This document shows positions 54,606-62,351 of a stretch of 64,000 bases of DNA, piece by piece. Numbering within the stretch: position 1 is the stretch's first letter; each line of letters opens with the position of its first letter. Position numbers and translations under genes: made by a program. This stretch comes from an uncultured Butyricicoccus sp. (GTDB lineage: Bacteria > Bacillota > Clostridia > Oscillospirales > Butyricicoccaceae): assembly GCA_934532985.1 (NCBI GenBank), contig CAKTAV010000001.1, positions 1 through 64,000 on the forward strand, read 5' to 3'. The notes under the pieces are model-generated. The model searched no databases and was not told the DNA's origin. It saw only the letters and a list, made by a program, of their open reading frames with translations.

Positions 54606-55001
54606 TCAGAACGTATACGGCGGGTTACCGGAGAAATCCGCAATTACACCATGCGGATTGTCCAAATAGAACACCTCAAAAATCGGATTATCTGCGGTCT
54701 GATACTGGCTCTTGACAATCGGATTGGCAATGCACATCTCTTTTGCCGCCCTATTGTTCTCAAATACCGCCTTGCCGTTCAGGCGAATCCACGCATACGA
54801 CGGGCTGGAAACCGAAATCTCAATCTCCGGATTCTCCTGCATGTCCTTATAGACCTCTTTGGTGTTGTTCGTGCAGAACCACAGCTTGCCATTCATCTCA
54901 CCCGAGAACATAAATGGGCGGCATTTTGCCTTTCCGTCGCGTCCTACCGTCGCCAGATACTGTACCGGATTTTCCTGCAAAAATGCTACAATCTTTTCCA
55001 T
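54606..55001 (-). CDS. Pyridoxamine 5'-phosphate oxidase (PPOX)-type flavoprotein
   Basis: 131 residues of the split-barrel FMN-binding family: PVQYLATVGRDGKAKCRPF at the N-terminus, LWFCTNNTKEVYKDMQENP in the middle and the FEVFYLDNP strand near the end. It is a small flavin reductase or oxidase-like protein, not the vitamin B6 enzyme, which is longer. Its promoter shares an operator-like sequence with the Rrf2 gene just upstream, so it is probably an Rrf2 target in redox or nitrosative stress. Confidence 0.88.
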   Translation of the reverse strand: MEKIVAFLQENPVQYLATVGRDGKAKCRPFMFSGEMNGKLWFCTNNTKEVYKDMQENPEIEISVSSPSYAWIRLNGKAVFENNRAAKEMCIANPIVKSQYQTADNPIFEVFYLDNPHGVIADFSGNPPYTF

Positions 55002-55059
55002 GATAAAAACCTCCTGAATTTCTTGCTGTTTTTGTTGTAACTTTCTTTGTTACACCGAG

Positions 55060-55088
55060 AGTATAACACCGCACAATTGTAATGTCAA
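55060..55088 (-). promoter_or_regulatory. Sigma-A promoter of the PPOX gene
   Basis: TTGACA (55088-55083) and TATACT (55065-55060), 17-nt spacer. Confidence 0.88.
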
Positions 55089-55098
55089 TAGTTACAAC
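55074..55098 (-). promoter_or_regulatory. Candidate Rrf2 operator at the PPOX promoter
   Basis: 25-nt site covering the -35 element, of the form GTTGT-N5-ATTGACA-N-TACAA. It matches the site before the Rrf2 gene at 19 of 25 positions. A second inverted repeat, GTAAC-N10-GTTAC in form, lies downstream near 55035-55055. Confidence 0.55.
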
Positions 55099-55151
55099 GA
55101 AAGTTTTGAAAAAAAATGAGACCGCAGAATGTTGTCGTTCCGCGGTCTCAC

Positions 55152-55589
55152 TTATTCTTCTTGGATGCTCGTTTGAATATCTGTCTCAACTTCCTCCAGC
55201 GTAATCGCCGACAGCTCTCGCTCCAACGCCTGCTGAACGCGCATGAGCTTATCATCCAACGCATGATGAATATTTCGTCCCACCGGACATGCCGGATTTG
55301 GATTTTCATGAAAACGGAACAGCTCTCCGTTTTCCACACACTCTACTGCGCGATAAATATCAAAAAACGTAATCTCTTGCAATGGCTTGGCAATGTGTGC
55401 TCCGCCCGAGCCGCGCGCCACCTCGACCATTCCCGCCGCCTTGAGCTGTCCTAAAATCTTGCGAACAATCACCGGATTGACATTCGTACTGCCCGCCAGA
55501 AAGTCACTGGTAACCTTATATTCCTCCTGAAATGTCGCAATACAGCTCATGATATGAACCGCCAGCGTGAATCGACTGGAAATCTGCAT
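55152..55589 (-). CDS. Rrf2-family transcriptional regulator (YwnA-like)
   Basis: 145 residues from ATG 55589 (GGAGGGAG upstream). Winged-helix Rrf2 domain: RFTLAVHIMSCIA, SDFLAGSTNVNPVIVRKIL and a wing with ARGSGGAHIAKP. The three-Cys Fe-S motif of IscR and NsrR is missing; there are single Cys residues, including PACPVGRNIHHAL typical of the YwnA group, so it may sense thiol or electrophile stress directly. Its own promoter and that of the PPOX gene carry the same operator-like sequence, pointing to autoregulation. Confidence 0.9.
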   Translation of the reverse strand: MQISSRFTLAVHIMSCIATFQEEYKVTSDFLAGSTNVNPVIVRKILGQLKAAGMVEVARGSGGAHIAKPLQEITFFDIYRAVECVENGELFRFHENPNPACPVGRNIHHALDDKLMRVQQALERELSAITLEEVETDIQTSIQEE

Positions 55590-55617
55590 TGCGCTCTCCC
55601 TCCTTTCCCGTATTGTT

Positions 55618-55646
55618 AGTATACCCGTATGGAGTTGTAGTGTCAA
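55618..55646 (-). promoter_or_regulatory. Sigma-A promoter of the Rrf2 gene
   Basis: TTGACA (55646-55641) and TATACT (55623-55618), 17-nt spacer. Confidence 0.88.
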
Positions 55647-55656
55647 TGATGACAAC
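55632..55656 (-). promoter_or_regulatory. Candidate Rrf2 autoregulatory operator
   Basis: 25-nt site over the -35 element, GTTGT-N5-ATTGACA-N-TACAA, with GTTGT/ACAAC as inverted ends. It matches the PPOX site at 19 of 25 positions. Confidence 0.55.
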
Positions 55657-55705
55657 ACAATCGTATTTCATTTCGATATATTCCATTTTTTTGCAGTATA
55701 TTTTC

Positions 55706-55734
55706 TTGTTTTTTCCTTTCTATCGTGGTATAAT
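55706..55734 (+). promoter_or_regulatory. Sigma-A promoter of the fibronectin-domain gene
   Basis: TTGTTT (55706-55711) and TATAAT (55729-55734), 17-nt spacer. Confidence 0.7.
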
Positions 55735-55812
55735 ATTGTTATCATAATGGATCACACGGAGCAAGGGATTCTTCCCTTTCCTCCGCCAGACCATGCAGAA
55801 AGGAGCCTATTC

Positions 55813-56604
55813 ATGAGGAAAACGAAATTTTTCGGGGGATTTCTGTCGCTGATTGTGATGAGTGCCTTGTGCGTTCTTCCCGCCGCCGCGGCTGAGGACA
55901 ACTGCAACGCTTATCAGGAGCCGTATTTCACCTATACCGAGCTGGACAGTACTCTGCAAAATACAGCGCCCAGCTGGAATCTCTATCGCGTATCCAACAC
56001 CTCGCGCGGTATTATGATCCGCATAGCCAACGGCGAGGGCGGCACAGGCGGTATATTCAACGGGCCGAACGGCAGCGCCATTGACACCTCTACCCTGCAA
56101 TTTTGCAAGCAGTCTGTGGACGACACCGCATCACCCTATTACACCATGACCAAAGCGCGCAGCTATGGAAAGTACGGACTGATGCTCGGCGCAAAACACG
56201 GCGCTGGATTTTTAGATCCGGACTGCCGCAACGGCAGAGCCTATCGCTATAAGGCGTTTTACCAAGCGAGCGATGGCAGCTATGCCGCCAGCAACGAGGT
56301 CACAATCTTCCGTCTCAATCAGCCGAAGATGACCCGCACAACGCCCACAAAGAAAACCATAACGGTGCAGTGGAAGCAGAACACTAGGGCGACTGGCTAT
56401 GAGCTGCAATATGCACGCAATCGTCAGTTTACCTCCGGTAAGCATACGAAAAAGCTTTCCAATGGCAGCACGACCGTGAAAAAGCTGCGCGGATTAAAGT
56501 CCAACAAAACATATTATGTTCGCGTCCGCTCTTATAAAACATCGGATGGAATCACCTCGGTTTCCGCTTGGTCTGTACCGCAGACGGTCAAAACGAAATC
56601 ATAA
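55813..56604 (+). CDS. Secreted protein with a C-terminal fibronectin type III domain
   Basis: 263 residues from ATG 55813 (AAAGGAG upstream); a longer frame from 55567 crosses the promoter and is not used. A signal peptide (about 1-31) ends near AAAA. The middle (about 32-165) is a Tyr/Gly-rich domain that I do not recognise (MLGAKHGAGF). The last 95 residues (170-263) form a fibronectin III fold as in clostridial surface proteins: RATGYELQYARNRQF, LKSNKTYYVRVRSYK and SAWSVPQTVKT. Probably an extracellular binding protein. Confidence 0.8.
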   Translation: MRKTKFFGGFLSLIVMSALCVLPAAAAEDNCNAYQEPYFTYTELDSTLQNTAPSWNLYRVSNTSRGIMIRIANGEGGTGGIFNGPNGSAIDTSTLQFCKQSVDDTASPYYTMTKARSYGKYGLMLGAKHGAGFLDPDCRNGRAYRYKAFYQASDGSYAASNEVTIFRLNQPKMTRTTPTKKTITVQWKQNTRATGYELQYARNRQFTSGKHTKKLSNGSTTVKKLRGLKSNKTYYVRVRSYKTSDGITSVSAWSVPQTVKTKS

Positions 56605-56644
56605 CGTATATTCGATTGATGCAGAAATAATTATTTTACCTAAC

Positions 56645-56685
56645 ATAACAAAAAACCACCGAATCCATATGGAAACGGTGGTTTT
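56645..56685. terminator. Terminator shared by the fibronectin gene and rpsI
   Basis: AAAACCACC/GGTGGTTTT stem with A- and T-rich flanks between convergent genes. Confidence 0.8.
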
Positions 56686-56718
56686 GTTTTCGATATACGA
56701 CAGAATAAATTCTGTTGA

Positions 56719-57126
56719 TTATCTCTTAGAGAACTGCGGAGCACGACGTGCAGCCTTCAGGCCGTACTTCTTTCTTTCCTTCATTCTCGGGTCACGGGTC
56801 AGGAAACCAGCAGCCTTCAGAATCGGACGATACTCCTCGCTGTTTGCCTGAAGCAGAGCACGGGAGATGCCGTGACGGATTGCACCAGCCTGGCCAGTAA
56901 AGCCACCGCCGGTTACGGTGCAAACGATGTCAAACTTTTCGGTGGTGTTGGTAGCCTCCAGCGGCTGACGAACGATCAGCTTCAGGGTATCCAGACCGAA
57001 GTAGTTGTCGAGGGTACGGTTGTTAATGGTGATCTCACCAGTACCGCCCGGGAGAAGACGAACTCTTGCAACAGAGGACTTTCTTCTGCCGGTGCCGTAG
57101 AAATATGCTTTCTTAGGGGTATACAT
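56719..57126 (-). CDS. rpsI: 30S ribosomal protein S9
   Basis: 135 residues: [15 protein letters not shown] at the N-terminus and the basic C-terminus [18 protein letters not shown] that reaches the P site. Follows rplM by 24 nt, the universal rplM-rpsI order. GGAGG before the ATG. Confidence 0.98.
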   Translation of the reverse strand: MYTPKKAYFYGTGRRKSSVARVRLLPGGTGEITINNRTLDNYFGLDTLKLIVRQPLEATNTTEKFDIVCTVTGGGFTGQAGAIRHGISRALLQANSEEYRPILKAAGFLTRDPRMKERKKYGLKAARRAPQFSKR

Positions 57127-57150
57127 GACTTAATTTCCTCCTTGTAAGAA

Positions 57151-57582
57151 TTACTTTTCCGACCAAACGATCGGCTGCTGTGCAGCATGATTGTGCTCAC
57201 TGCCTGCATAAACCTTCAGGCGGGTAGCAGCCTTACGGCCGATAGAATTCTTCGGAAGCATACCCTTGATAGCAACTTCCATTGCGAACTCCGGACGCTC
57301 TGCCATCAGCGTGCGGTACTGAATTTCCTTCAGACCACCGATCCAGCCAGAATGTCTGCGATAGTACTTCTGCTCCAGCTTCTTACCAGTAAGAATTGCC
57401 TTGTCTGCATTGATAACGATGACATAGTCACCAGTATCTACATTAGGGGTGAACTCTGCCTTGTGCTTGCCGCGAAGGAGAGTTGCGACGGTAGTAGCGG
57501 TACGACCCAGCGGCTTGTCAGCTGCGTCTACTACATACCACTTGCGGTCAACGTTTGCCGCGTTTGCCATATAAGTGGACAT
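57151..57582 (-). CDS. rplM: 50S ribosomal protein L13
   Basis: 143 residues: [33 protein letters not shown] and [11 protein letters not shown] are the family hallmarks. Start ATG 57582 follows GGAGG by 7 nt. The promoter at 57672-57700 gives a leader of about 80 nt, which could hold the L13 autoregulatory site known in other Firmicutes. Confidence 0.98.
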   Translation of the reverse strand: MSTYMANAANVDRKWYVVDAADKPLGRTATTVATLLRGKHKAEFTPNVDTGDYVIVINADKAILTGKKLEQKYYRRHSGWIGGLKEIQYRTLMAERPEFAMEVAIKGMLPKNSIGRKAATRLKVYAGSEHNHAAQQPIVWSEK

Positions 57583-57671
57583 GATCTAACCTCCGATTTT
57601 TATGTGTAATCTTTATTACTAACATTTTACGTCGCTAAACGAGTCATTTGTCCTCATTCAGCTGCCTTATT

Positions 57672-57700
57672 GTTATATCATATTAAAAAGCGCAAGTCAA
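57672..57700 (-). promoter_or_regulatory. Sigma-A promoter of rplM-rpsI
   Basis: TTGACT (57700-57695) and TATAAC (57677-57672), 17-nt spacer. Confidence 0.8.
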
Positions 57701-57735
57701 GCGATTTTTGCGAAATTTTAATTCTGCGTATTGCA

Positions 57736-57780
57736 ATCTCTCGTTTTCTCTTGTTTTCTCTTAATATCTCTCGTTTTCTC
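57736..57780 (+). repeat. Short direct repeat upstream of the TtcA-like gene
   Basis: ATCTCTCGTTTTCTC occurs at 57736-57750 and 57766-57780 (period 30), with a partial third copy TTGTTTTCTC between. It may bind a regulator of the gene to its right. Confidence 0.5.
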
Positions 57781-57885
57781 GCAACTCAATTTAAATTTTT
57801 TCTCTGTACAAGCCGAAGCTCTTTCGCGTATAATCAAATCGGCAGCTCTATTTGTTGCCAAACTCACCTGTTTGGAGGTCATTTC

Positions 57886-58608
57886 ATGCAAAAACTGCTC
57901 TCCTATGTACGGCGCGCCGCAGATGACTATCATATGATTGACGAAGGTGACTGCATCGCCGTCGGTCTTTCCGGAGGAAAGGATTCTCTCGCCCTGCTGC
58001 TGGCTCTTGCTCGTCTGCGTCGCTTTTATCCCAAGCCGTTTACCATCAAAGCAATCACACTGGATATGGGCTTTGAAAACATGGATTTTTCCCCGCTTGC
58101 GTGCTTCTGTCAGCAGGAGGATATCCCCTTTATTCTGGAGAAAACACAGATTAAAACCATTGTCTTTGACATCCGCAAGGAGTCCAATCCCTGCTCCCTC
58201 TGTGCCATGCTGCGCCGCGGCGCGCTGCAAAATGTCGCACTTGATCACGGCTGCAACAAGCTGGCCTTGGGTCATCATAAAGACGATGTCATCGAAACCT
58301 ACCTGCTCTCTCTGCTCTATGAGGGCCGCATGAATTGCTTTGCTCCGGTCACGCAGCTGGACGGCAAAGAGCTTGCCGTCATACGGCCTCTCATTTACGC
58401 TCCAGAGCTTCATATTCGTTCCCTCAAGAAAAAGCTCAGCCTGCCTGTCATTACAAGTACATGCCCCTCTGACGGCGTCTCGAAGCGGCAGGAAATCAAC
58501 GATCTGCTTTGGTCCATTGAGCAGCAGAACCGCGGCGCTCGCCAGCGTATCTTCGGTGCCATTCAGCGTTTGCCGATTCCCGGCTGGGAGCTTCCCGATA
58601 CGAAGTAA
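57886..58608 (+). CDS. TtcA-like tRNA 2-thiocytidine synthase (PP-loop ATPase)
   Basis: 240 residues from ATG 57886 (TTGGAGG upstream); the frame to 57670 is not used. PP-loop VGLSGGKDSLALLL (about 27-40). Fe-S cysteines in CSLCAMLRRG and in STCPSDG match TtcA (CxxC plus a later Cys). LGHHKDDVIETYLLSLLYEGR is also conserved. TtcA thiolates C32 of tRNAs; clostridial homologues have not all been tested. It has a TATAAT -10 near 57829 and a terminator just after the stop. Confidence 0.85.
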   Translation: MQKLLSYVRRAADDYHMIDEGDCIAVGLSGGKDSLALLLALARLRRFYPKPFTIKAITLDMGFENMDFSPLACFCQQEDIPFILEKTQIKTIVFDIRKESNPCSLCAMLRRGALQNVALDHGCNKLALGHHKDDVIETYLLSLLYEGRMNCFAPVTQLDGKELAVIRPLIYAPELHIRSLKKKLSLPVITSTCPSDGVSKRQEINDLLWSIEQQNRGARQRIFGAIQRLPIPGWELPDTK

Positions 58609-58822
58609 AAAACAGCGAGTCCACGTAGATTCGCTGTTTTTTCCCGTTCTTATGACTTTTTCTGCCCCGAATTTCTGCAATATGCAGTCCTGCAATCAAT
58701 GCCGCCAACACGGCATTCACCCAATACATCACGCTGAATCCATTTCGGATGGCGAGCACGGTATTTATCACAAAGCCAACATAGACAATCACGCGCAGAA
58801 CACGCAAAGTCTTATCCGCCAT
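58496..58822 (-). CDS. Small two-pass membrane protein, end uncertain
   Basis: The frame from ATG 58822 encodes 108 residues. Two hydrophobic segments (about 8-26 and 31-48, VIVYVGFVINTVLAI and VNAVLAALIAGLHIAEI) look real, but from residue 54 on the frame reads through the terminator and the antisense of the TtcA-like gene, with unlikely sequence. A stop TAA occurs in another frame just after the second segment, so a frameshift may have removed the natural end. There is no clear ribosome site. No function can be given. Confidence 0.45.
   Translation of the reverse strand: MADKTLRVLRVIVYVGFVINTVLAIRNGFSVMYWVNAVLAALIAGLHIAEIRGRKSHKNGKKQRIYVDSLFFTSYREAPSRESANAEWHRRYAGERRGSAAQWTKADR
58607..58641 (+). 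terminator. Rho-independent terminator of the TtcA-like gene
   Basis: AAAACAGCGA/TCGCTGTTTT stem with TTTTTT after it. Confidence 0.9.
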
Positions 58823-58939
58823 TTTCTACAGACCACAACAAGCAAGATTCTCTTCAGCTTATTGCAGCCTGTTTTCACCTCCTTCTCTTTTGTAACACAT
58901 CCAGTATACCATAAAGCATCTAACGCAACAAATATTTGT

Positions 58940-58984
58940 CAAAAAAATACGTATGCCGACAGAACGGTCATACTGTCGGCATAC
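58940..58984 (-). terminator. Rho-independent terminator of the inositol-type operon
   Basis: GTATGCCGACAG/CTGTCGGCATAC stem, then GTATTTTTTT on the minus strand, beyond the last dehydrogenase gene. Confidence 0.9.
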
Positions 58985-59016
58985 AAAAGAAGGAATAAAG
59001 AGAATGTGTATGTAGC

Positions 59017-60150
59017 TTATACATCAACCCAAATGTTGCCCTTTCGGTTGCTCTGATAGCAGGCTTCCGTAAAGCGAACGCCATTCAGGCCGTCTGTCGC
59101 ACTGGGGAAATGATACTCCGTGAGCTGCTTTCCCTCTTTGATCGCAAGCAGGTCCGTGCAAAACCGCTTGTATACATTGGCAAAAGCCTCGTAATAGCCT
59201 TCCGGATGTCCTCCCGGCAGACGGGAGAGCGACCGGCACGGCGATGCCAGATACGGACGAGAGGCATCATAAATTTCCTGGCAGCCACCCAGATGATCCA
59301 CGGTCAACCGTGTCGCATCATACTGTTTCCACGAGATGGTGCCCTTATCGCCCAAAATCTCAAACCCAATATCATTATGATGTCCAATCGCTGCACAGGA
59401 CGACCACATTATGCCATGAACGCCGCCCTCAAACGCCATCAGAATATGCGCATCGGTTTCCAGCGGTACATTCGGCACGGTATATTGGAAATTGGCCAAT
59501 ACCTTTTCCAGCTTTAGTCCCGTGACATAGTGCAACAGATATTCCGCATGTGTAGCAATCTGGCAGACACAGCCGGTTTTGCCGTTTTTCTCCGGATCAA
59601 TCAGCCATGCATTGCGTCCGTCTGCAATCGGAATTTCCCAGTCAATCAGATAATCCTCGGCATAATGCGCGTTCGCCGTCAAAATTTTGCCGATTTCTCC
59701 GTTCCGAATCATCTGACGCGCCTGTTCGACTATCGGATATCCGGAATAGGTATATGAGACGCCCAGAAGCATACCGTTTTCTCTGGCGATGCGCTCTAGG
59801 TCCTCCGCTTCTTCTACTGTCAGCGTCATCGGTTTATCGCATACCACATGAATACCATGCAGCAGAAATGTCTTGCACATCTCATAGTGGGTAAAGTTCG
59901 GCGTGGCAATCGACACAAAGTCAATTCCATCCTCCCGCTGGCTCTCCTGTTCCGCCATCTCGCGGTAGTCCCGATAGGTGCGTTCTGGCGAAACGCCCCA
60001 CTCTTTTGCGGTCTGCGCACTGGCTTCGGGATTGCGGGAAAACGCTCCCGCCACCAGCTGCGCCAGTCCATCAAACGTCGCTGCTCGGCGGTGTACGCCG
60101 CCAATAAAGCCGCCGTGGCCGCCGCCAACCAATCCAAATTTCAATGCCAT
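59017..60150 (-). CDS. Gfo/Idh/MocA-family oxidoreductase
   Basis: 377 residues from ATG 60150 (AAAGGAG 7 nt upstream; frame extends to 60213). NAD site FGLVGGGHGGFIGGVH, then VVCDKPMTLT (catalytic Lys in the CDKP motif), the strand GVSYTYSGYP, and the C-terminal RLPGGHPEGYYEAFAN. The family oxidises or reduces sugars and inositols at a secondary alcohol. Beside the IolG-like gene it could be a scyllo-inositol, chiro-inositol or keto-sugar dehydrogenase; the substrate is not readable. Last gene of the operon. Confidence 0.88.
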   Translation of the reverse strand: MALKFGLVGGGHGGFIGGVHRRAATFDGLAQLVAGAFSRNPEASAQTAKEWGVSPERTYRDYREMAEQESQREDGIDFVSIATPNFTHYEMCKTFLLHGIHVVCDKPMTLTVEEAEDLERIARENGMLLGVSYTYSGYPIVEQARQMIRNGEIGKILTANAHYAEDYLIDWEIPIADGRNAWLIDPEKNGKTGCVCQIATHAEYLLHYVTGLKLEKVLANFQYTVPNVPLETDAHILMAFEGGVHGIMWSSCAAIGHHNDIGFEILGDKGTISWKQYDATRLTVDHLGGCQEIYDASRPYLASPCRSLSRLPGGHPEGYYEAFANVYKRFCTDLLAIKEGKQLTEYHFPSATDGLNGVRFTEACYQSNRKGNIWVDV

Positions 60151-60312
60151 AGCAATACTCCTTTGTCCATACCTATTAATACTGTACCATTCTCCAACAG
60201 CGGCAGAACACAACCTTGCTGGAATGGGTTTGCCTTGTCTCTATTGATACAATATCACTCTTTGAGCACGAAAAACAGCTCCTATTATTATTCCATCAGA
60301 GTAAAGCCGTGA

Positions 60313-61338
60313 TTACACCTCTGTCGTCCGGTACATTGCAGGACGTTCACCCAAATCGAACTTTACAACGCTGTCACTCAAGCGCGCTTCCGTGCACTTT
60401 TCCGCCACCGCACTGGTTACATATCCATCCCATGCACTCGCTCCGGCCGCTCTGCCCTCCAGCGCACTGTCTACCCAGTCTCTCAGCTCATAGACATACG
60501 CATCTTCAAAACGCTTATACCACTCGGTATAGATCTTATGCTGGCGCGTTCCGTCCACTCGCATGGGCGCGATATTTGCCAGTTCCGGCAGGCGAACCGT
60601 ACCTTCTTCGCCAACCACCTCACACTGAATGTCATAGCCATACCGGCAATTCATATAAATCTCCAGATCAATATGAATTCCCTTCTTCGTACGAAGCACC
60701 ACCATCTGCGGATCAATCAAATCCTCATCGGCGTTTCGCGTGCTGCGCGGCAAAATCATCTGTGCGGAAACATATTCATCGTCCAGCAAGAACCGAGTAA
60801 TGTCAAACTCATGCACCAATGCACCGCTGACTGACATTACCGTTGTGTGCTTTTCTCCTGTCGGCGCAGCATTGCGATGCTGTGCATGCACCATCAGCAC
60901 CTCGCCCAGACGCCCGCTTGCAATAACCTCACGCATCTGCTGATAGCCCTTATCGTAACGGCGCATGAATCCAACCGTCAGCAGCCGCTTTCCCGCCTTC
61001 TGCTCCACTTCAATCACATGACGGCAGCCATCTGCTGTATTCGACAGCGGCTTTTCGCAGAACACAAACTTTCCCGCTTCTATTGTCTCGCACACAAACT
61101 GTTCATGCGTGCGATCCCACGATGCAATCAATACCGCATCTACGTCATCCGCGTGAATCAATGCAATCGGATCCGCCTCGTACCGTGCGCCGCACGCCTC
61201 CGCCGTTGCCTTTGCCGCAGCCTCATTGATGTCGTTTACCGCAACAACATCCGCATTTGCTATATACTTTGTCAGGCGTTCCGCATGAGCCCGTCCAATT
61301 CCTCCGGTACCGATAACGCCAACGCGCAGTGTTTTCAT
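60313..61338 (-). CDS. iolG: Inositol 2-dehydrogenase-like (IolG family)
   Basis: 341 residues from ATG 61338 (GGGAGGA upstream). It closely follows IolG in pattern: GVIGTGGIGRAHAERL (NAD site), VFCEKPLSNTADGC (catalytic Lys), TVGFMRRYDKGY, ALVHEFDITRFL (active-site Asp/His) and NCRYGYDIQCEVVGEEGTVRLPE. IolG oxidises myo-inositol to scyllo-inosose, the first step of inositol breakdown. Downstream iol genes (iolE, iolD, iolC) are not in the window. The ABC transporter genes just upstream would supply the substrate. Confidence 0.85.
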   Translation of the reverse strand: MKTLRVGVIGTGGIGRAHAERLTKYIANADVVAVNDINEAAAKATAEACGARYEADPIALIHADDVDAVLIASWDRTHEQFVCETIEAGKFVFCEKPLSNTADGCRHVIEVEQKAGKRLLTVGFMRRYDKGYQQMREVIASGRLGEVLMVHAQHRNAAPTGEKHTTVMSVSGALVHEFDITRFLLDDEYVSAQMILPRSTRNADEDLIDPQMVVLRTKKGIHIDLEIYMNCRYGYDIQCEVVGEEGTVRLPELANIAPMRVDGTRQHKIYTEWYKRFEDAYVYELRDWVDSALEGRAAGASAWDGYVTSAVAEKCTEARLSDSVVKFDLGERPAMYRTTEV

Positions 61339-61376
61339 CGTTTTGTCCTCCCTTTCTATCAATAATACTCGGTCTA

Positions 61377-62351
61377 TTATTTTTTCTTAAAGTTCTTCAG
61401 GGCATCCACTGCCATTGCGATAAAGATAACCAGTCCCTTGGCAAACGGATACAGGAACGGAGACGCTCCAGACAGTGCCAGTGCATTATTAATCAAATAT
61501 AAGAGCAATACGCCGAGGAATGTACCCGGGAAGATATTACCGCGTCCGCCCAGCAGGCTGGTTCCGCCAATAACACAGGCCGAAACAACATCAAATTCCA
61601 TCTCGTCGCCAATTGATCCACTGAAGGTTCCGAGCTTACAGCAGGCAACCAATCCGACAAACGCCGCACACAGGCCCGACAGAATAAATACTGCCATCTT
61701 GACCTTATTGATCGGAAGTCCGACGCGCTGTGCCGAGGTTTCACTGCATCCAATCGCGTAGCAGTACGCGCCAAACCGCGTCTTACGCAGAACAAATTGA
61801 AGTACAAGCATAATCACAATGGACAGCCAGATTAAAATGCTGATTCCGCCAAATTTGATTCCTGCAATATGCTTAAAATCTGCCGGCAGCGACACCTGCG
61901 CACCGCCATTGGTAATATTCAGTGCTAAGCCACGCAGCGCAATCATCATACCAAGCGTCGTCAGCATCGAGTTCAGCTTGAGATAGGTGACCAAAACTCC
62001 GTTAATAACGCCAACAATCAGACCAACCGCAAACACAATCAGAACCATCTGAGCAAAGCTTGCACCGCGATTCATAGCATATACCGCAACCGCCATACAG
62101 CAAAGTGCCAGTGAGCCAACGCTCATATCCATGTTGCCTGTGATGACGACAAACGTACCGCCGACAGCAACAACCAGCAGCGTCGTCGCACCCCACAGCA
62201 ACTGAATCATATTTTCGCCTGTCAGAAATACCGGGGAGAGAATACTGCATCCGACAAACATCAAAACAAACAGGATGTAAAAACCATACGATAATACAAC
62301 GTCTCCCACTCCCTTACGGGGTGACAACGTATTCTCTACACTTCTGCTCAT
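61377..62351 (-). CDS. Ribose-type sugar ABC transporter permease
   Basis: 324 residues with about nine hydrophobic segments of the BPD_transp_2 (RbsC) type: start SRSVENTLSPRKGVGD, GTFVVITGNMDMSVGSLA (the GxxDLSVG-like segment), GVINGVLVTYLKLNSML and GGTSLLGGRGNIFPGTFLG. Its ATG overlaps the ATPase stop (ATGA). Works with the ATPase and the permease fragment at the right edge; the binding protein is outside the window. Probable substrate inositol or a related polyol, from the neighbouring iolG. Confidence 0.92.
   Translation of the reverse strand: MSRSVENTLSPRKGVGDVVLSYGFYILFVLMFVGCSILSPVFLTGENMIQLLWGATTLLVVAVGGTFVVITGNMDMSVGSLALCCMAVAVYAMNRGASFAQMVLIVFAVGLIVGVINGVLVTYLKLNSMLTTLGMMIALRGLALNITNGGAQVSLPADFKHIAGIKFGGISILIWLSIVIMLVLQFVLRKTRFGAYCYAIGCSETSAQRVGLPINKVKMAVFILSGLCAAFVGLVACCKLGTFSGSIGDEMEFDVVSACVIGGTSLLGGRGNIFPGTFLGVLLLYLINNALALSGASPFLYPFAKGLVIFIAMAVDALKNFKKK

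Noticed and set aside
55567..55812. Extension of the fibronectin protein start to 55567
   Set aside because: The extra 82 residues cross the promoter and the Rrf2 gene start; the signal peptide and ribosome site fix the start at 55813.
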